Below, piece by piece: positions 39,135 to 48,427 of a stretch of DNA of 53,085 nt (the first letter of the stretch is position 1; each line of letters begins with the position of its first letter). The notes beneath the pieces were generated by a model. It made no database searches. It was not told the origin of the DNA and was given only the letters and a program-made list of their open reading frames with translations. The translations under genes were made by a program, and so were the position numbers. The DNA comes from Lentzea indica (GTDB taxonomy: Bacteria; Actinomycetota; Actinomycetes; Mycobacteriales; Pseudonocardiaceae), in the NCBI RefSeq assembly GCF_012184385.1, contig NZ_VSRL01000040.1:1-53085 (forward strand). The letters run 5' to 3'.

Positions 39135-39143
39135 GATAGTATC
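39135..39143. promoter_or_regulatory. GATAGTATC palindrome upstream of nrtR
   Basis: A perfect 9-bp palindrome ending seven bases before the nrtR GTG. Could be an operator or part of the -10 region of either divergent promoter. Confidence 0.4.
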
Positions 39144-39149
39144 AGCCGA

Positions 39150-39854
39150 GTGGCGGGCGTGGGACATGAAGTTCTGGCAGCTGTGCTGCGGGTGAGAGGT
39201 GCGTCACTCCAGGTCATGCTGTGGGAGCGCGCACGGGATCCACACGCTCACCGCTGGTCGCTGCCGGGTGGCGAGCTGCGGGTGGACGAGGACGTGGAGA
39301 CCTCCATCCGCCGTCAGCTCGCGGAAAAAGTCGATGTGCGACAACTGTCACACGTCGAGCAGCTGGCTGTTTTCAGCGCGCCCGACCGCGTCCCCGGCCC
39401 TCGCGTCGTGGCGACGGCGTTCCTCGGACTGGTCCCTTCGGACGTCGATCCGGAGAGGCCGTCTGACACCGAGTGGCACTGCGTGGACACACTCCCCCCG
39501 ATGGCGTTCGACCACGCCTCGATCGTGCATCGAGCACGGCACAGGCTGGGCTCGAAGCTGTCGTACACCAACGTCGGCTTCGCCTTGGCGCCACCGGAGT
39601 TCACGATCTCCTTGTTGCGCGACCACTACTCGGCCGCGCTGGGCTACCGGGTGTCCGCGACGAACCTCCAGCGGGTGCTGTCGCGCCGGCTGTTGCTGGA
39701 GCCGACAGGTGGCACCGCTCCCCCAGGCCCGTCAGGAGGCCGCCCGGCCGCCCTGTTCCGGTTCAGCGCCAAGGGAATCAAGGTCACCGATCCGTTCGCC
39801 GTGCTGAGGCCACCGGGATCCGGCCGTCCGGCGGGCGGGAGTGGTACCCCGTAA
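39150..39854 (+). CDS. nrtR: NrtR-like Nudix transcriptional regulator of NAD synthesis
   Basis: A 234-residue protein: an N-terminal Nudix-like domain and a C-terminal winged-helix ([14 protein letters not shown] segment [17 protein letters not shown] ... [14 protein letters not shown]). The Nudix box is degenerate: [21 protein letters not shown] lacks the REx2EE catalytic acids, as in NrtR repressors that bind ADP-ribose rather than hydrolyse it. Adjacency to nadABC in divergent orientation supports this role. GTG at 39150 was chosen over upstream starts. Confidence 0.82.
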   Translation: MAGVGHEVLAAVLRVRGASLQVMLWERARDPHAHRWSLPGGELRVDEDVETSIRRQLAEKVDVRQLSHVEQLAVFSAPDRVPGPRVVATAFLGLVPSDVDPERPSDTEWHCVDTLPPMAFDHASIVHRARHRLGSKLSYTNVGFALAPPEFTISLLRDHYSAALGYRVSATNLQRVLSRRLLLEPTGGTAPPGPSGGRPAALFRFSAKGIKVTDPFAVLRPPGSGRPAGGSGTP

Positions 39855-39863
39855 CGTGGACGC

Positions 39864-40544
39864 GTGGCCGAGACGCTCCCGCTCTTCCCCCTGGGCACAG
39901 TGCTGTTGCCCGGGGCGTCTTTGCCGCTGCACATCTTCGAGCCCCGCTACCGCCAGCTGGTCGTGGACCTGATGACCGGCTCGCTGTTCGGCCGCACCTT
40001 CGGCGTCGTGTGCATCAAGGAGGGCTGGGAGGTGGGCTCCGACAACGTCCACTCCCTGCAGGACGTCGGCTGCTCGGCCGACCTCCTCGACGCCCGCCCG
40101 CTGCCGGAGGGCCGCTTCGACATCGTCACGCGCGGAGTGCGCCGCTTCCGGCTGCTGGACGTCGACTCGACGACCGCGCCCTACCTGCTGGCGCACGTCG
40201 ACTACATCGAGGACGCCCCCGTGCCCGAGGCGGCACAGGAGGTCGTGCCGATCCTGGAACGCGGGGCGCGCGCGGCCCACGAACGGTACTGCGGCGCGGC
40301 CTGGCACCGTGAGGACTGGTCACCACCCGGCGATGACGTCTCACTGGGTTCGCTGTCATACCTGCTCGCGGCCGACTGCCTGCTGCCGGTGGAGGATCGG
40401 CAGCGGTTGCTGGAGGAGAGATCGCCGGCGCGGCGGTTGCGGCTCGTTCGGCGGATGCTGCACCGGGAGACCGGGATTCTCAGCGCTTTGAAGGCGGTGC
40501 CGGTGCCTTTGACCGAGTTCGGGCACGTGCCGAACCCGAACTAG
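39864..40544 (+). CDS. LON peptidase N-terminal (substrate-binding) domain protein
   Basis: A 226-residue stand-alone LON substrate-binding domain protein. TLPLFPLGTVLLPGASLPLHIFEPRYRQL is the conserved opening; GVVCIKEGWEVG and the later helices fit. No ATPase or protease domain. Probably an accessory for protein turnover; function is unproven. It follows nrtR by nine bases, likely same transcript. Confidence 0.85.
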   Translation: MAETLPLFPLGTVLLPGASLPLHIFEPRYRQLVVDLMTGSLFGRTFGVVCIKEGWEVGSDNVHSLQDVGCSADLLDARPLPEGRFDIVTRGVRRFRLLDVDSTTAPYLLAHVDYIEDAPVPEAAQEVVPILERGARAAHERYCGAAWHREDWSPPGDDVSLGSLSYLLAADCLLPVEDRQRLLEERSPARRLRLVRRMLHRETGILSALKAVPVPLTEFGHVPNPN

Positions 40545-41048
40545 CTCGCCGTTGCGCTTTTGAGCGTGGGCGTGGCGGGTTCGGGACGCTCCGCTTGGGA
40601 GTTGTGGATCGGGTCCGCGAACCTGGGTTTTCGGCGTTGGGGAGCAGGTCCACTGGGCCGGGACTAAGACTGGCCGAACCGCAAGTAGACCCGCCCGCCG
40701 GGCAGGCCGTCCGAGCCGGGAGCAAGTCGGGCCGAGCCGGGAGAAGGCTGGTCTTGCTGGGACATCTGCAAGCACCGCCGGCCTGGCCATTGCCCGCGAC
40801 CCACCGCCGCGAACGCCCGCCCAGCCACTCGCTGATACCAGCAACCCGCCGCCCCGCCATCGCCAAATACCTCACCCCCACCTGCTCCTCACGGACCGTT
40901 GAGCCGCACAAGCCAGCGCCATCAAGCCCAGCCCACCCACGCCGATCGTCGGATCGTTGGATTGTGGCCTTGTGGGATTGTTGAACAATCCTTACTCTGA
41001 GGGCCACATCACACTCAATCACTCCTCCACCACGCTGCGAGGTGTCCC
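40545..41048. other. non-coding region before the MFS gene
   Basis: About 500 bases with no convincing gene; frames present are low-complexity. It contains CCGAGCCGGGAG twice 23 bases apart and, near its 3' end, a 17-bp GntR-type palindrome. Confidence 0.5.
40975..40991. promoter_or_regulatory. GntR/FadR-type operator (GGATTGTT-G-AACAATCC)
   Basis: A perfect 17-bp palindrome. Its core TTGTTGAACAA fits the TNGTNNNACNA consensus of FadR-subfamily GntR regulators. It lies about 58 bases before the MFS ATG. No GntR gene is in the window. Confidence 0.6.
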
Positions 41049-42293
41049 ATGAGCACGACCACGACCGAGGACACAGGCCGAGGTGCCTGGTTCCGCAGTC
41101 TCGGCCAGAAGGGCAAGCGCGCGTTCATAGGCGCGTTCGGCGGTTATGGCCTGGACTCGTACGACTACTGGGTCCTGCCGCTGAGCCTGGTCGCGATCAC
41201 CGGCTACTTCGGCCTCACCAAGGCGGAAGCCGGCCTGCTGGGCACGAGCACCCTGCTGATGAGCGCCATCGGCGGCGCGGTGGCGGGAATCATGGCCGAC
41301 CGGTTCGGCCGTTCCAAAACGCTGATAATCACGGTCGCGGCGTACGCGTTCTTCACCGTCCTGTGCGGCTTCGCGACGAGCTACGAGACGCTGCTGGTCT
41401 TCCGCGCCCTGCAGGGACTGGGTTTCGGCGGCGAGTGGGCGGCCGGCGCGATCCTCGTGGCCGAGTACTGCAAGCCGAAGTACCGCGGCCGCACGGTGGC
41501 GTTCATCCAGAGCGCGTGGGCGGTCGGCTGGGGGCTCGCGGTCATCATCAACACCCTGGTCGCCTCGCTGGCGGACCCGGCGTGGTCGTGGCGGATCATG
41601 TTCTGGACGGGCGCGCTGCCCGCGATCCTCATCTTCTACGTGCGCCGCAACGTAGACGACGCACCCGAGGCGAAGGCGCAGACCAACCAGAAGGGCACGT
41701 TCCCGAAGATCTTCCAGGGTCCGATGCTCAAGACGACGCTCTTCGCGGCGCTGCTCGCCACCGGTGTCCAGGGCGGCTACTACACGCTCGCGCAGTGGCT
41801 GCCGTTGTTCCTGCAGACCGGTCGCGGGTTGACGATCATCGGCACCGGCGGCTACCTCGCGTTCCTCATCACCGGAGCGTGGATCGGGTACGTCAGCGGC
41901 GGCTATCTCACGGACTACCTGGGGCGCAAGAAGACCTTCGTGCTGTTCGCGATCGCGAGCGCGCTGCTGATCGTGGCGTACACGCAGATTCCCAACGGTG
42001 CCAACACTTTGGTGATGTTCCTCGGTTTCCCGCTCGGGTTCTGCATGAGTGCGATCTTCAGCGGGTTCGGCAGTTACCTCAGCGAGCTCTACCCCACCCA
42101 CCTGCGGGGAACCGGGCAGGGCTTCACGTACAACCTCGGGCGCGCCTTCGGTGCGGTGTTCCCCGGCGTCGTCGGGTTCATGGCCGACAAACTGGGTATC
42201 GGCGGTGCGATGCTGTTCGGGGCGGCGGCGTACGGGATCGCGGTCATCGCGCTGCTCTGGCTGCCGGAGACCGTGAACAAGGAGCTGGAATGA
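41049..42293 (+). CDS. MFS transporter (metabolite:H+ symporter-like)
   Basis: A 414-residue major facilitator with 12 predicted helices. GLDSYDYWVLPLSL in helix 1, the loop 2-3 motif GIMADRFGRSKTL, GFGGEWAAGAILVAEY and the second-half motif GGYLTDYLGRKKTF are clear. It resembles the SHS/aromatic-acid symporter group. Its stop overlaps the next gene's ATG (ATGA), coupling it to the DUF1445 enzyme, whose substrate it may import. A GntR-type operator lies upstream. Confidence 0.88.
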   Translation: MSTTTTEDTGRGAWFRSLGQKGKRAFIGAFGGYGLDSYDYWVLPLSLVAITGYFGLTKAEAGLLGTSTLLMSAIGGAVAGIMADRFGRSKTLIITVAAYAFFTVLCGFATSYETLLVFRALQGLGFGGEWAAGAILVAEYCKPKYRGRTVAFIQSAWAVGWGLAVIINTLVASLADPAWSWRIMFWTGALPAILIFYVRRNVDDAPEAKAQTNQKGTFPKIFQGPMLKTTLFAALLATGVQGGYYTLAQWLPLFLQTGRGLTIIGTGGYLAFLITGAWIGYVSGGYLTDYLGRKKTFVLFAIASALLIVAYTQIPNGANTLVMFLGFPLGFCMSAIFSGFGSYLSELYPTHLRGTGQGFTYNLGRAFGAVFPGVVGFMADKLGIGGAMLFGAAAYGIAVIALLWLPETVNKELE

Positions 42294-43012
42294 CGACAGC
42301 GGGCAAGGCACCGGGACAGGCCCAGGCCAACCTCATCGCCATCCCCAAGGACTGGGCGTACGACTTCCTCCTCTTCACGCACCGCAACCCCAAGCCGTGC
42401 CCGGTGCTCGACGTGCTGGACGCCGGCGAGACGGTCAGCGCGCTCAAGCAGGACGCGGACGTGCGCACCCACGCGCCGCGCTACCGGATCTGGGAACACG
42501 GCGAACTGACAGCAGAACCGGAGAACGCCACGGACCACTGGCGCGACGACCTGGTGACGTTCCTGATCGGCTGCAGCTTCACGTTCGAGACCGCACTGGA
42601 AAACGCCGGAGTGCCGCTGCGGCACGTGGACCAGAAGAAGAACGTCTCCATGTTCGTCACGGACATCCAGTGCCGGCCGGCAGGACGGCTGCACGGGCCG
42701 ATGGTCGTGTCGATGCGGTGGATTCCGGAGTCCCTTGTGGACATCGCGCACAAGGTCACGGCGCTGATGCCGTCGGTGCACGGGGCTCCGGTCGGCGCGG
42801 GCGATCCGCGGATGCTCGGCATCAACGACATCCACCAGCCGGACTTCGGTGACGCCGTCACGCCGGAACCCGGTGACGTGCCGGTGTTCTGGGCGTGCGG
42901 TGTGACTCCGCAGGCGGTGCTCATGAAGTCCAAGCCGCCGTTCGCGATCACGCACGCGCCGGGTCAGATGTTCGTGACCGACATGCCCGACTTCGCCTAC
43001 CGAGTGGGGTAG
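42290..43012 (+). CDS. DUF1445 putative hydro-lyase / D-glutamate cyclase-like
   Basis: A 240-residue protein of the DUF1445 (YcsI) family. QANLIAIPKDWAYDFLLF, IGCSFTFETAL, GPMVVSMRWIP and VPVFWACGVTPQAVL are typical. Related proteins act as D-glutamate cyclase or as hydro-lyases on small acids. Co-translated with the MFS transporter; together they look like a catabolic module for an organic acid, regulated by an outside GntR protein. Confidence 0.85.
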   Translation: MTTAGKAPGQAQANLIAIPKDWAYDFLLFTHRNPKPCPVLDVLDAGETVSALKQDADVRTHAPRYRIWEHGELTAEPENATDHWRDDLVTFLIGCSFTFETALENAGVPLRHVDQKKNVSMFVTDIQCRPAGRLHGPMVVSMRWIPESLVDIAHKVTALMPSVHGAPVGAGDPRMLGINDIHQPDFGDAVTPEPGDVPVFWACGVTPQAVLMKSKPPFAITHAPGQMFVTDMPDFAYRVG

Positions 43013-43031
43013 GTCGCTCGAGGGCGGTGCC

Positions 43032-43622
43032 TCACCCGAGGCGCCGCCCCAGGTCGTCCAGGCCGTTCCACGCCACACAGCAACCGTAGGACAGCGCGGC
43101 GGCGAGCGGCCACGCCAGAATTCCCCACGACGTTTCCAGGGCCGGAGCGACCAGCAACGTGTCGTTCGGCTTGATCGTCGAGGGCATCGGGTACGCGCCG
43201 GCGGCGAGCGATCCGCCCAGGTACTGCGCGAACCACGCCGCCGCGAACGAGCCCGCCGTCATCCCCAGCATCACGACAGGCCCGCGCCGCTGCCGCAGCA
43301 GCCACACCGCGATGCCGGTGATCGCGCCCGCGCCGAGACCGATCAGCACGAACACCATCAGCGCGTCGAGCCGGTGATAGCTCTCCACCCCGATCGGGTA
43401 GAACTTGTTGTCCTGCGCCGAGACGATCTTGAGCTGTGCCGGGGCGAGCCACGACCACAGGTACGCGGCGGGCAGCCCGAACGCGAACGTCGTCAGCAGC
43501 ACCACCAGGCCCGGCAGCAGATCCCGCTTCACCACGACCTTCGGCCGCGGCCGGACGTAGTGGTAGACGTACGGCGGCTCCGGTACGGGTTCGATGCGGA
43601 CCGGTGCTGCTTTCTCGTCCAT
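43032..43622 (-). CDS. DUF2567 membrane protein near bioB
   Basis: A 196-residue membrane protein with about four helices (LLPGLVVLLTTFAFGLPAAY, MVFVLIGLGAGAITGIAVWL, a third near VVMLGMTAGSFAAAWFAQY, and a C-terminal one). A proline-rich tail at the N-terminus. It matches the DUF2567 family that follows bioB and bsaP in mycobacteria (Rv1591). A role in biotin metabolism is suggested only by this position. Confidence 0.75.
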   Translation of the reverse strand: MDEKAAPVRIEPVPEPPYVYHYVRPRPKVVVKRDLLPGLVVLLTTFAFGLPAAYLWSWLAPAQLKIVSAQDNKFYPIGVESYHRLDALMVFVLIGLGAGAITGIAVWLLRQRRGPVVMLGMTAGSFAAAWFAQYLGGSLAAGAYPMPSTIKPNDTLLVAPALETSWGILAWPLAAALSYGCCVAWNGLDDLGRRLG

Positions 43623-43647
43623 TCGCGAGAGGTTACTACCGCATCCA

Positions 43648-43836
43648 TCAGGGGCATGAAGTGATCAGGCCGTGACGGCTGCAGCGCGCCGCCCAGCCGT
43701 CCGGGGTCACCTGGACGACCATGCGGCGCGCACACTCCGAGCAGTACCGCGGCGGGTCGATCATGGACAACCGCTGACGGCAGAACGCGTGGTCGCCGTC
43801 AGCTTCCTCTTTGCCGCAAAAAGAGCAGTAAGTCAT
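43648..43836 (-). CDS. bsaP: BsaP: biotin synthase auxiliary protein
   Basis: A 62-residue cysteine-rich protein. MTYCSFCG, then [19 protein letters not shown] and CSRHG are the signature. It corresponds to the small protein after bioB in mycobacteria (Rv1590), reported to support BioB by binding an iron-sulfur cluster. The ATG overlaps the bioB stop; a GTG one codon earlier is possible. BsaP is required by actinobacterial-type BioB, so the pairing is expected. Confidence 0.82.
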   Translation of the reverse strand: MTYCSFCGKEEADGDHAFCRQRLSMIDPPRYCSECARRMVVQVTPDGWAARCSRHGLITSCP

Positions 43837-44852
43837 CACAGGGTCTGGCTCAGCGCCTTGATCGGCATGGACAGCTCTTCCAGCATGTCGAGGTCCTGCT
43901 GGGCAGGGCGGCCGAGGTTTGTCAGGTAGTTGCCGACGATGATCGCGTTGATGCCGCCGAGCATGCCCTGCTTCGCGCCCAGGTCGCCGAACGTCAGCTC
44001 ACGGCCGCCGGCGAACCGCAGGATCGTGCGCGGCAGTGCCAGCCGGAACGCGCCGACCGTGCGCAGCGCCTCCGTGCCCTCGACGACCGGGTAGTTCTCG
44101 TAGGGCGTGCCGGGGTTCGGGATGAGGAAGTTCAGCGGCACCTCGTCCGGCTCCAGCTCGGCCAGCTGCACGGCGAACTCCGCGCGCTGCGCCAGCGACT
44201 CGCCCATGCCGATGATGCCGCCGCAGCAGACCTCCATGCCGGCGTCGCGGATCATCCTCAACGTGTCCCAGCGCTCCTCCCAGGAGTGCGTGGTGACGAC
44301 GTTCGGGAAGTGCGAGCGAGCCGTCTCGAGGTTGTGGTTGTAGCGGTGCACGCCCATCGCCACGAGCTCGTCGACCTGCTCCTGCGTGAGCATGCCGAGC
44401 GAGCAGGCGATCTGGATGTCGTTGCCGTCCTCGCGGATGGCCTTGATGCCGTCGCGCACCTGCGAGAGCAGCCGCTTGTCCGGGCCGCGCACGGCCGCGA
44501 CGATGCAGAACTCGGTCGCGCCGGTGTCACGGGTCTGCCGTGCCGCGCGGACCAGGCCGGGGATGTCCAGCCACGCCGACCGCACCGGCGACGGGAACTG
44601 GCCCGACTGCGAGCAGAAGTGGCAGTCCTCCGGGCAGCCGCCGGTCTTCAGCGAGACGATGCCCTCGACCTCGACCTCCGGGCCGCACCAGCGCTCTCGC
44701 ACCTCGTGGGCGAGGGCGAGCAGCTCGGGGATCCGGTCTTCCGGAAGCTCGAGCACCTTCAGCACCTGAGCCTCGGTGAGCCCAACGCCTCGTTCGAGCA
44801 CCTGCTCACGAGCCTCGTTGAGCACGTCGATCTGTTCCGGTGCTGCGGTCAC
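43836..44852 (-). CDS. bioB: BioB: biotin synthase
   Basis: A 338-residue radical SAM enzyme inserting sulfur into dethiobiotin. The CxxxCxxC cluster is in [15 protein letters not shown]; further conserved segments are [35 protein letters not shown] and [12 protein letters not shown] at 44852 follows GAGGAGGAG; an earlier ATG is not needed. Overlaps bsaP. Confidence 0.95.
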   Translation of the reverse strand: MTAAPEQIDVLNEAREQVLERGVGLTEAQVLKVLELPEDRIPELLALAHEVRERWCGPEVEVEGIVSLKTGGCPEDCHFCSQSGQFPSPVRSAWLDIPGLVRAARQTRDTGATEFCIVAAVRGPDKRLLSQVRDGIKAIREDGNDIQIACSLGMLTQEQVDELVAMGVHRYNHNLETARSHFPNVVTTHSWEERWDTLRMIRDAGMEVCCGGIIGMGESLAQRAEFAVQLAELEPDEVPLNFLIPNPGTPYENYPVVEGTEALRTVGAFRLALPRTILRFAGGRELTFGDLGAKQGMLGGINAIIVGNYLTNLGRPAQQDLDMLEELSMPIKALSQTL

Positions 44853-44922
44853 GGTGTCTCCTCCTCTGTGGCCTGGCGAGCCAGTGTGCCTCACTGAATC
44901 CTTCATCGTGGAGCGACGTAGG

Positions 44923-45642
44923 TCACTGGACCGCGAACTGAGCCGCGAACGTCTCCGGGTCGAACTCGCCGCCGAACCACGGTGAAAACGATCTCTTGGC
45001 GACCGCCAGGAAATCCACAGAACCGAGCTTCGTCACACCCTGGGGCAGCGCGCCGAGCAGCGGACCGCCCGCCGCCTCCGGCAGGTCTGCCAGGTTCGTG
45101 AGCGAAGCGAGGTCCGGGTGCAACGGCCAGCTGCCGACCACGACCCCCAGCGACTCGATGCCACGCCGCTGCAACGCCTCGGCCGTCAGCGCCGTCGCGT
45201 TCAACGTGCCGAGCCCGGCCTGGGCCACGACCAGCACGGGCGCGTTCACCGCCCACGCGATGTCGGCCAGGGTGGATCCGCTCTCGTCGAACCGCACCAG
45301 CAACCCGCCCGCGCCCTCGACCAGCACCAGGTCGTGGGTGGCGTCGAGCTCGACGACCGCGGAGGCGACGTCCGCGGGGTGCACGGTGGCCATGCCCGCC
45401 CTCCGGGCGGCCGTGACAGGCGCCAGCGGATCGGGGTATCTGGCCAGCTCACGGGTCGTCACGTCACCCGCCAGCCGCGCCACCTCCGCCACGTCACCCG
45501 GCTCGCCGGGCAGCAGGCCGGTCTGCGCGGGCTTCAGCACCGCGACTCGCCTGCCTTCTGCCCTGGCCAGCGCCGCGATGCCCGCGGTGACGGCGGTCTT
45601 GCCGACCTCGGTCCCAGTTCCCGTGATCACCAGCACGCTCAC
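44923..45642 (-). CDS. bioD: BioD: dethiobiotin synthetase
   Basis: A 239-residue ATP-dependent carboxylase forming dethiobiotin from DAPA. The P-loop is [10 protein letters not shown] at the very start, then LKPAQTG, and [15 protein letters not shown] at 45642 was chosen so that the protein begins [11 protein letters not shown] at 45648 would add two residues. The stop lies about 70 bases before the bioB start. Confidence 0.93.
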   Translation of the reverse strand: MSVLVITGTGTEVGKTAVTAGIAALARAEGRRVAVLKPAQTGLLPGEPGDVAEVARLAGDVTTRELARYPDPLAPVTAARRAGMATVHPADVASAVVELDATHDLVLVEGAGGLLVRFDESGSTLADIAWAVNAPVLVVAQAGLGTLNATALTAEALQRRGIESLGVVVGSWPLHPDLASLTNLADLPEAAGGPLLGALPQGVTKLGSVDFLAVAKRSFSPWFGGEFDPETFAAQFAVQ

Positions 45643-45678
45643 AGGCACTCACCCTAGGCCGTCACCTACGGTGACAGC

Positions 45679-45921
45679 ATGAGTGACGAGCCGATCGTGA
45701 TGTACGGCGCCGAATGGTGTGGCGACTGCCGCCGCGCCAAGTCGTGGCTGACCCGCAACAACGTGCCGTTCACCTACCTCGACGTCGAGAACGACGACGA
45801 GGCGCGGGACAAGGCGATCGAGATCTCCGGCCGCAAGCAGATCCCCGTCGTCGTGCTCCCGAACGGCGAGTTCCTGGTCGAGCCGACCGACACTCAGCTC
45901 GCCGCCGCGATCACACCCTGA
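45679..45921 (+). CDS. mycoredoxin/glutaredoxin-like protein
   Basis: An 80-residue thioredoxin-fold protein with the active-site CGDC in [14 protein letters not shown] and the cis-proline in [12 protein letters not shown]. CxDC glutaredoxins in actinobacteria are mycoredoxins that reduce mycothiol mixed disulfides. It lies between bioD and bioA on the opposite strand and overlaps the end of bioA by 28 bases. Confidence 0.85.
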   Translation: MSDEPIVMYGAEWCGDCRRAKSWLTRNNVPFTYLDVENDDEARDKAIEISGRKQIPVVVLPNGEFLVEPTDTQLAAAITP

Positions 45922-47150
45922 CAGATCGTCGCGACGTCGTCGTCGGTACTGACGAACGGCGGCATCGTGTAGATCAGGTCGCGGAACGGCCGCAGCCACA
46001 CACCCGCATCCACGGCCGCCTTGGTGGCTCGTGTCATGTCCACGGGCTGATGGAGCTGCACAACGCCGATAGCGCCCAGCACGCGCACGTCCTTCACTCC
46101 GGGCAACGCGCGTGCGGGCGCGAGTCCCGCCGACAGCCCGGCCGAGATGCGCGCGACCTCGCGCTTCCAGTCCTGGGACAGCAGCAGGTCGATCGACGCC
46201 AGCGACACCGCCGACGCGAGCGGATTCCCCATGAACGTCGGCCCGTGCGCGAGCACCGGCACCTCGCCCTTGCTGATCCCGTCCGCCACCCGTGACGTGC
46301 ACAGCGTGGCTGCCATCGACAGATAGCCGCCGGTCAGCGACTTGCCGACGCACATCACGTCCGGGCTGACGTTCGCGTGATCAGCGGCGAACAGCTCGCC
46401 GGTGCGCCCGAATCCCGTGGCGATCTCATCGAATACAAGCAGTACGTCGTTCGTATACGCGAGCTCACGCAGCACGTGCAGGTAGCGCGGATCGTGAAAT
46501 CGCATACCGCCGGCACCCTGCACGACCGGCTCGACGATGATCGCGGCGAGTTCGTGCGCGTGTTCCTCGACGAGGTCCGCGAGGTGCTGAACGTATGCAG
46601 TATCCAATTCAGCGGGTGGACTGTCTGCAAAAACCTGCACCGGCAGAATTCCACGCCACAGCGAATGCATACCGCCATCGGGATCGCACACCGACATCGG
46701 GTTGAACGTGTCCCCGTGGTAGCCGCCGCGCCAGGTCAGCAGCCGGCGCTTCTCCGGCCGGTTCTGCGAACGCCAATACTGCATACACATCTTGATGGCG
46801 ACCTCGACCGACACCGAGCCCGAGTCGCACAGGAAGACGTGCTGCAGCGGCTCAGGTGTGATCTCGACGAGCTTCGAGCAGAGCCTGATGGCGGGCTCGT
46901 GCGTGAGCCCGCCGAACATCACGTGACTCATCCTGCCGAGCTGCTCGGTGACCGCCGCGTCCAGCACCGGGTGCCGGTAGCCGTGGATGGCCGCCCACCA
47001 CGACGACATGCCGTCGACGAGCTCCCGGCCGTCCGCGAGCGTGAGCCGGACACCCTCCGCCGACTCTACGAGCAACGGCTCCTGGGTGCCCGGCATCGGG
47101 CCGTACGGGTGCCAGACGTGCGCCTGGTCGAGCTTCAGCAGGTCGTCCAC
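45894..47150 (-). CDS. bioA: BioA: adenosylmethionine-8-amino-7-oxononanoate aminotransferase
   Basis: A 418-residue class III aminotransferase making DAPA from KAPA with SAM as amino donor. [50 protein letters not shown] and the PLP lysine in [13 protein letters not shown] are conserved. GTG start at 47150. Codons between about 46425 and 46790 are unusually A/T-ending for this genome, while the protein stays conserved. bioF, usually adjacent, is absent. Confidence 0.93.
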   Translation of the reverse strand: MDDLLKLDQAHVWHPYGPMPGTQEPLLVESAEGVRLTLADGRELVDGMSSWWAAIHGYRHPVLDAAVTEQLGRMSHVMFGGLTHEPAIRLCSKLVEITPEPLQHVFLCDSGSVSVEVAIKMCMQYWRSQNRPEKRRLLTWRGGYHGDTFNPMSVCDPDGGMHSLWRGILPVQVFADSPPAELDTAYVQHLADLVEEHAHELAAIIVEPVVQGAGGMRFHDPRYLHVLRELAYTNDVLLVFDEIATGFGRTGELFAADHANVSPDVMCVGKSLTGGYLSMAATLCTSRVADGISKGEVPVLAHGPTFMGNPLASAVSLASIDLLLSQDWKREVARISAGLSAGLAPARALPGVKDVRVLGAIGVVQLHQPVDMTRATKAAVDAGVWLRPFRDLIYTMPPFVSTDDDVATICQGVIAAAS

Positions 47151-47174
47151 CCGCCGAACATTACGAGAGGCGCC

Positions 47175-48380
47175 CTAGGAAAGACGGACCGGCAGCGTGA
47201 GCAGACCGCGGATCAGCGTGCTGTCCCGCCACGCCAGCGTCTCCGGTTCGGCCGCGAGCTCGATGCCGGGGAAGCGCTTCAGCAACGCCGTGAGCGCCAC
47301 GTCGAACTCCAACCGCGCCAGCGGTGCGCCGAGGCAGAAGTGGATGCCGTGACCGAACGCGACGTGGCCCCGTGCGTCGCGGGTGACGTCGAGTTTGTCG
47401 GCGTCCGCGTAGCGCTCCGGATCCCGGTTCGCCGCGATCAGCGACACCATCACGAGCTCCTCGGCCGGGATCGTGACGCCGCCCAGCTCCACCGGCTCGG
47501 TCGTGTAACGGAAGGTCGCGATGTTCACCGGTCCTTCCAGCCGCAGGAACTCCTCGGCCGACGCCGCGATCAGCTCGGGCCGGTCCTTGAGGATCTGCAG
47601 CTGGTCGGTGTTGCGCAGCAACGCCAGCACCGCGTTCCCGATCAGGTTCACGGTCGTCTCGTGGCCGGCGACGAGCAGCAGGAACGCCATCGACACCAGC
47701 TCGTTGCGGTCGAGGCGATCACCGGAGTCGTCGGCGTGCACCAGCGCCGAGAAGAAGTCGTCGGTCGGCTCGGCCGCCGCGATCCGGTCGACGTGTTCGA
47801 ACAGGAACTGCGCCATCGCGGCACCGGCGTGCGCGATCTGCTCCTGCGTGCCGTAGGAGAGCAGCGTGTTCGACCACGCGCGGAACTCGTCGCGGTTGTC
47901 GATCGGGATGCCGAGCAGCTCGCAGATCACCGTGATCGGCAGCGGGAACGCGAAGTCCTCCAGCAGGTCGACCTCGGTGCCGTCGGCCATCTTCGCGATC
48001 AGGTCGGCGGCGATCTCCTCGACGCGCGGCCGCATCAGCTCGATCCGGCGGGCGGTGAACGCCTTGGTCACGAGCTTGCGCAGGCGGGTGTGACCGGGCG
48101 GGTCCATGTTGAGCATGTGCACGGTCAGCGCCTGGTCGAACATGCGCCGGTCGGCGTCGGGGGGTGAGTGCCGTTCGAAGACGTGGCTGCCGGCGAGGAT
48201 GTTCTTGCTGATCCTCGGGTCCGTGAGCGCGACCTTGGCCTCTTCGTAACGAGTCACGAGCCAGACCTTGAGCCCACGCGGCAGGTGGACTTCCTGCACG
48301 GGCCCCTCGGCACGCAACATGTCGTGCACTTCGTGTGGGTTCTGGACGTAGTCGGCGGGTAACTGGGTGATGGTCGTCAC
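47175..48380 (-). CDS. cytochrome P450
   Basis: A 401-residue bacterial class I P450. I-helix oxygen-binding motif AGHETT, the ExxR of helix K in EEFLRLEG, and the heme-cysteine loop FGHGIHFCLGAPLAR are intact. It resembles the CYP107 type that hydroxylates antibiotics or steroids. No ferredoxin is adjacent. GTG at 48380 starts MTTITQLP; a GTTAAC palindrome lies just upstream. It follows bioA by 24 bases on the same strand but reads as a separate unit. Confidence 0.9.
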   Translation of the reverse strand: MTTITQLPADYVQNPHEVHDMLRAEGPVQEVHLPRGLKVWLVTRYEEAKVALTDPRISKNILAGSHVFERHSPPDADRRMFDQALTVHMLNMDPPGHTRLRKLVTKAFTARRIELMRPRVEEIAADLIAKMADGTEVDLLEDFAFPLPITVICELLGIPIDNRDEFRAWSNTLLSYGTQEQIAHAGAAMAQFLFEHVDRIAAAEPTDDFFSALVHADDSGDRLDRNELVSMAFLLLVAGHETTVNLIGNAVLALLRNTDQLQILKDRPELIAASAEEFLRLEGPVNIATFRYTTEPVELGGVTIPAEELVMVSLIAANRDPERYADADKLDVTRDARGHVAFGHGIHFCLGAPLARLEFDVALTALLKRFPGIELAAEPETLAWRDSTLIRGLLTLPVRLS

Positions 48381-48387
48381 CTCACCC

Positions 48388-48404
48388 AGTTAACCCCGTT
48401 AACT
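48388..48404. promoter_or_regulatory. AGTTAAC-CCC-GTTAACT palindrome before P450
   Basis: A perfect 7-bp inverted repeat with a 3-base spacer, seven bases upstream of the P450 start, in the short gap after dnaE. A TetR- or MarR-like operator is plausible; no such regulator is in the window. Confidence 0.5.
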
Positions 48405-48427
48405 CATTGCCCGCCAGTAATTCTCAG

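Noticed and set aside
40681-40750. Short GC-rich direct repeats (CCGAGCCGGGAG) considered as a CRISPR or iteron array.
   Set aside because: Only two copies with irregular context; no array structure.
40480-41022. Minus-strand 180-residue frame before the MFS gene.
   Set aside because: Low-complexity Arg/Ser/Pro-rich peptide with no domain, overlapping the end of the LON-domain gene.
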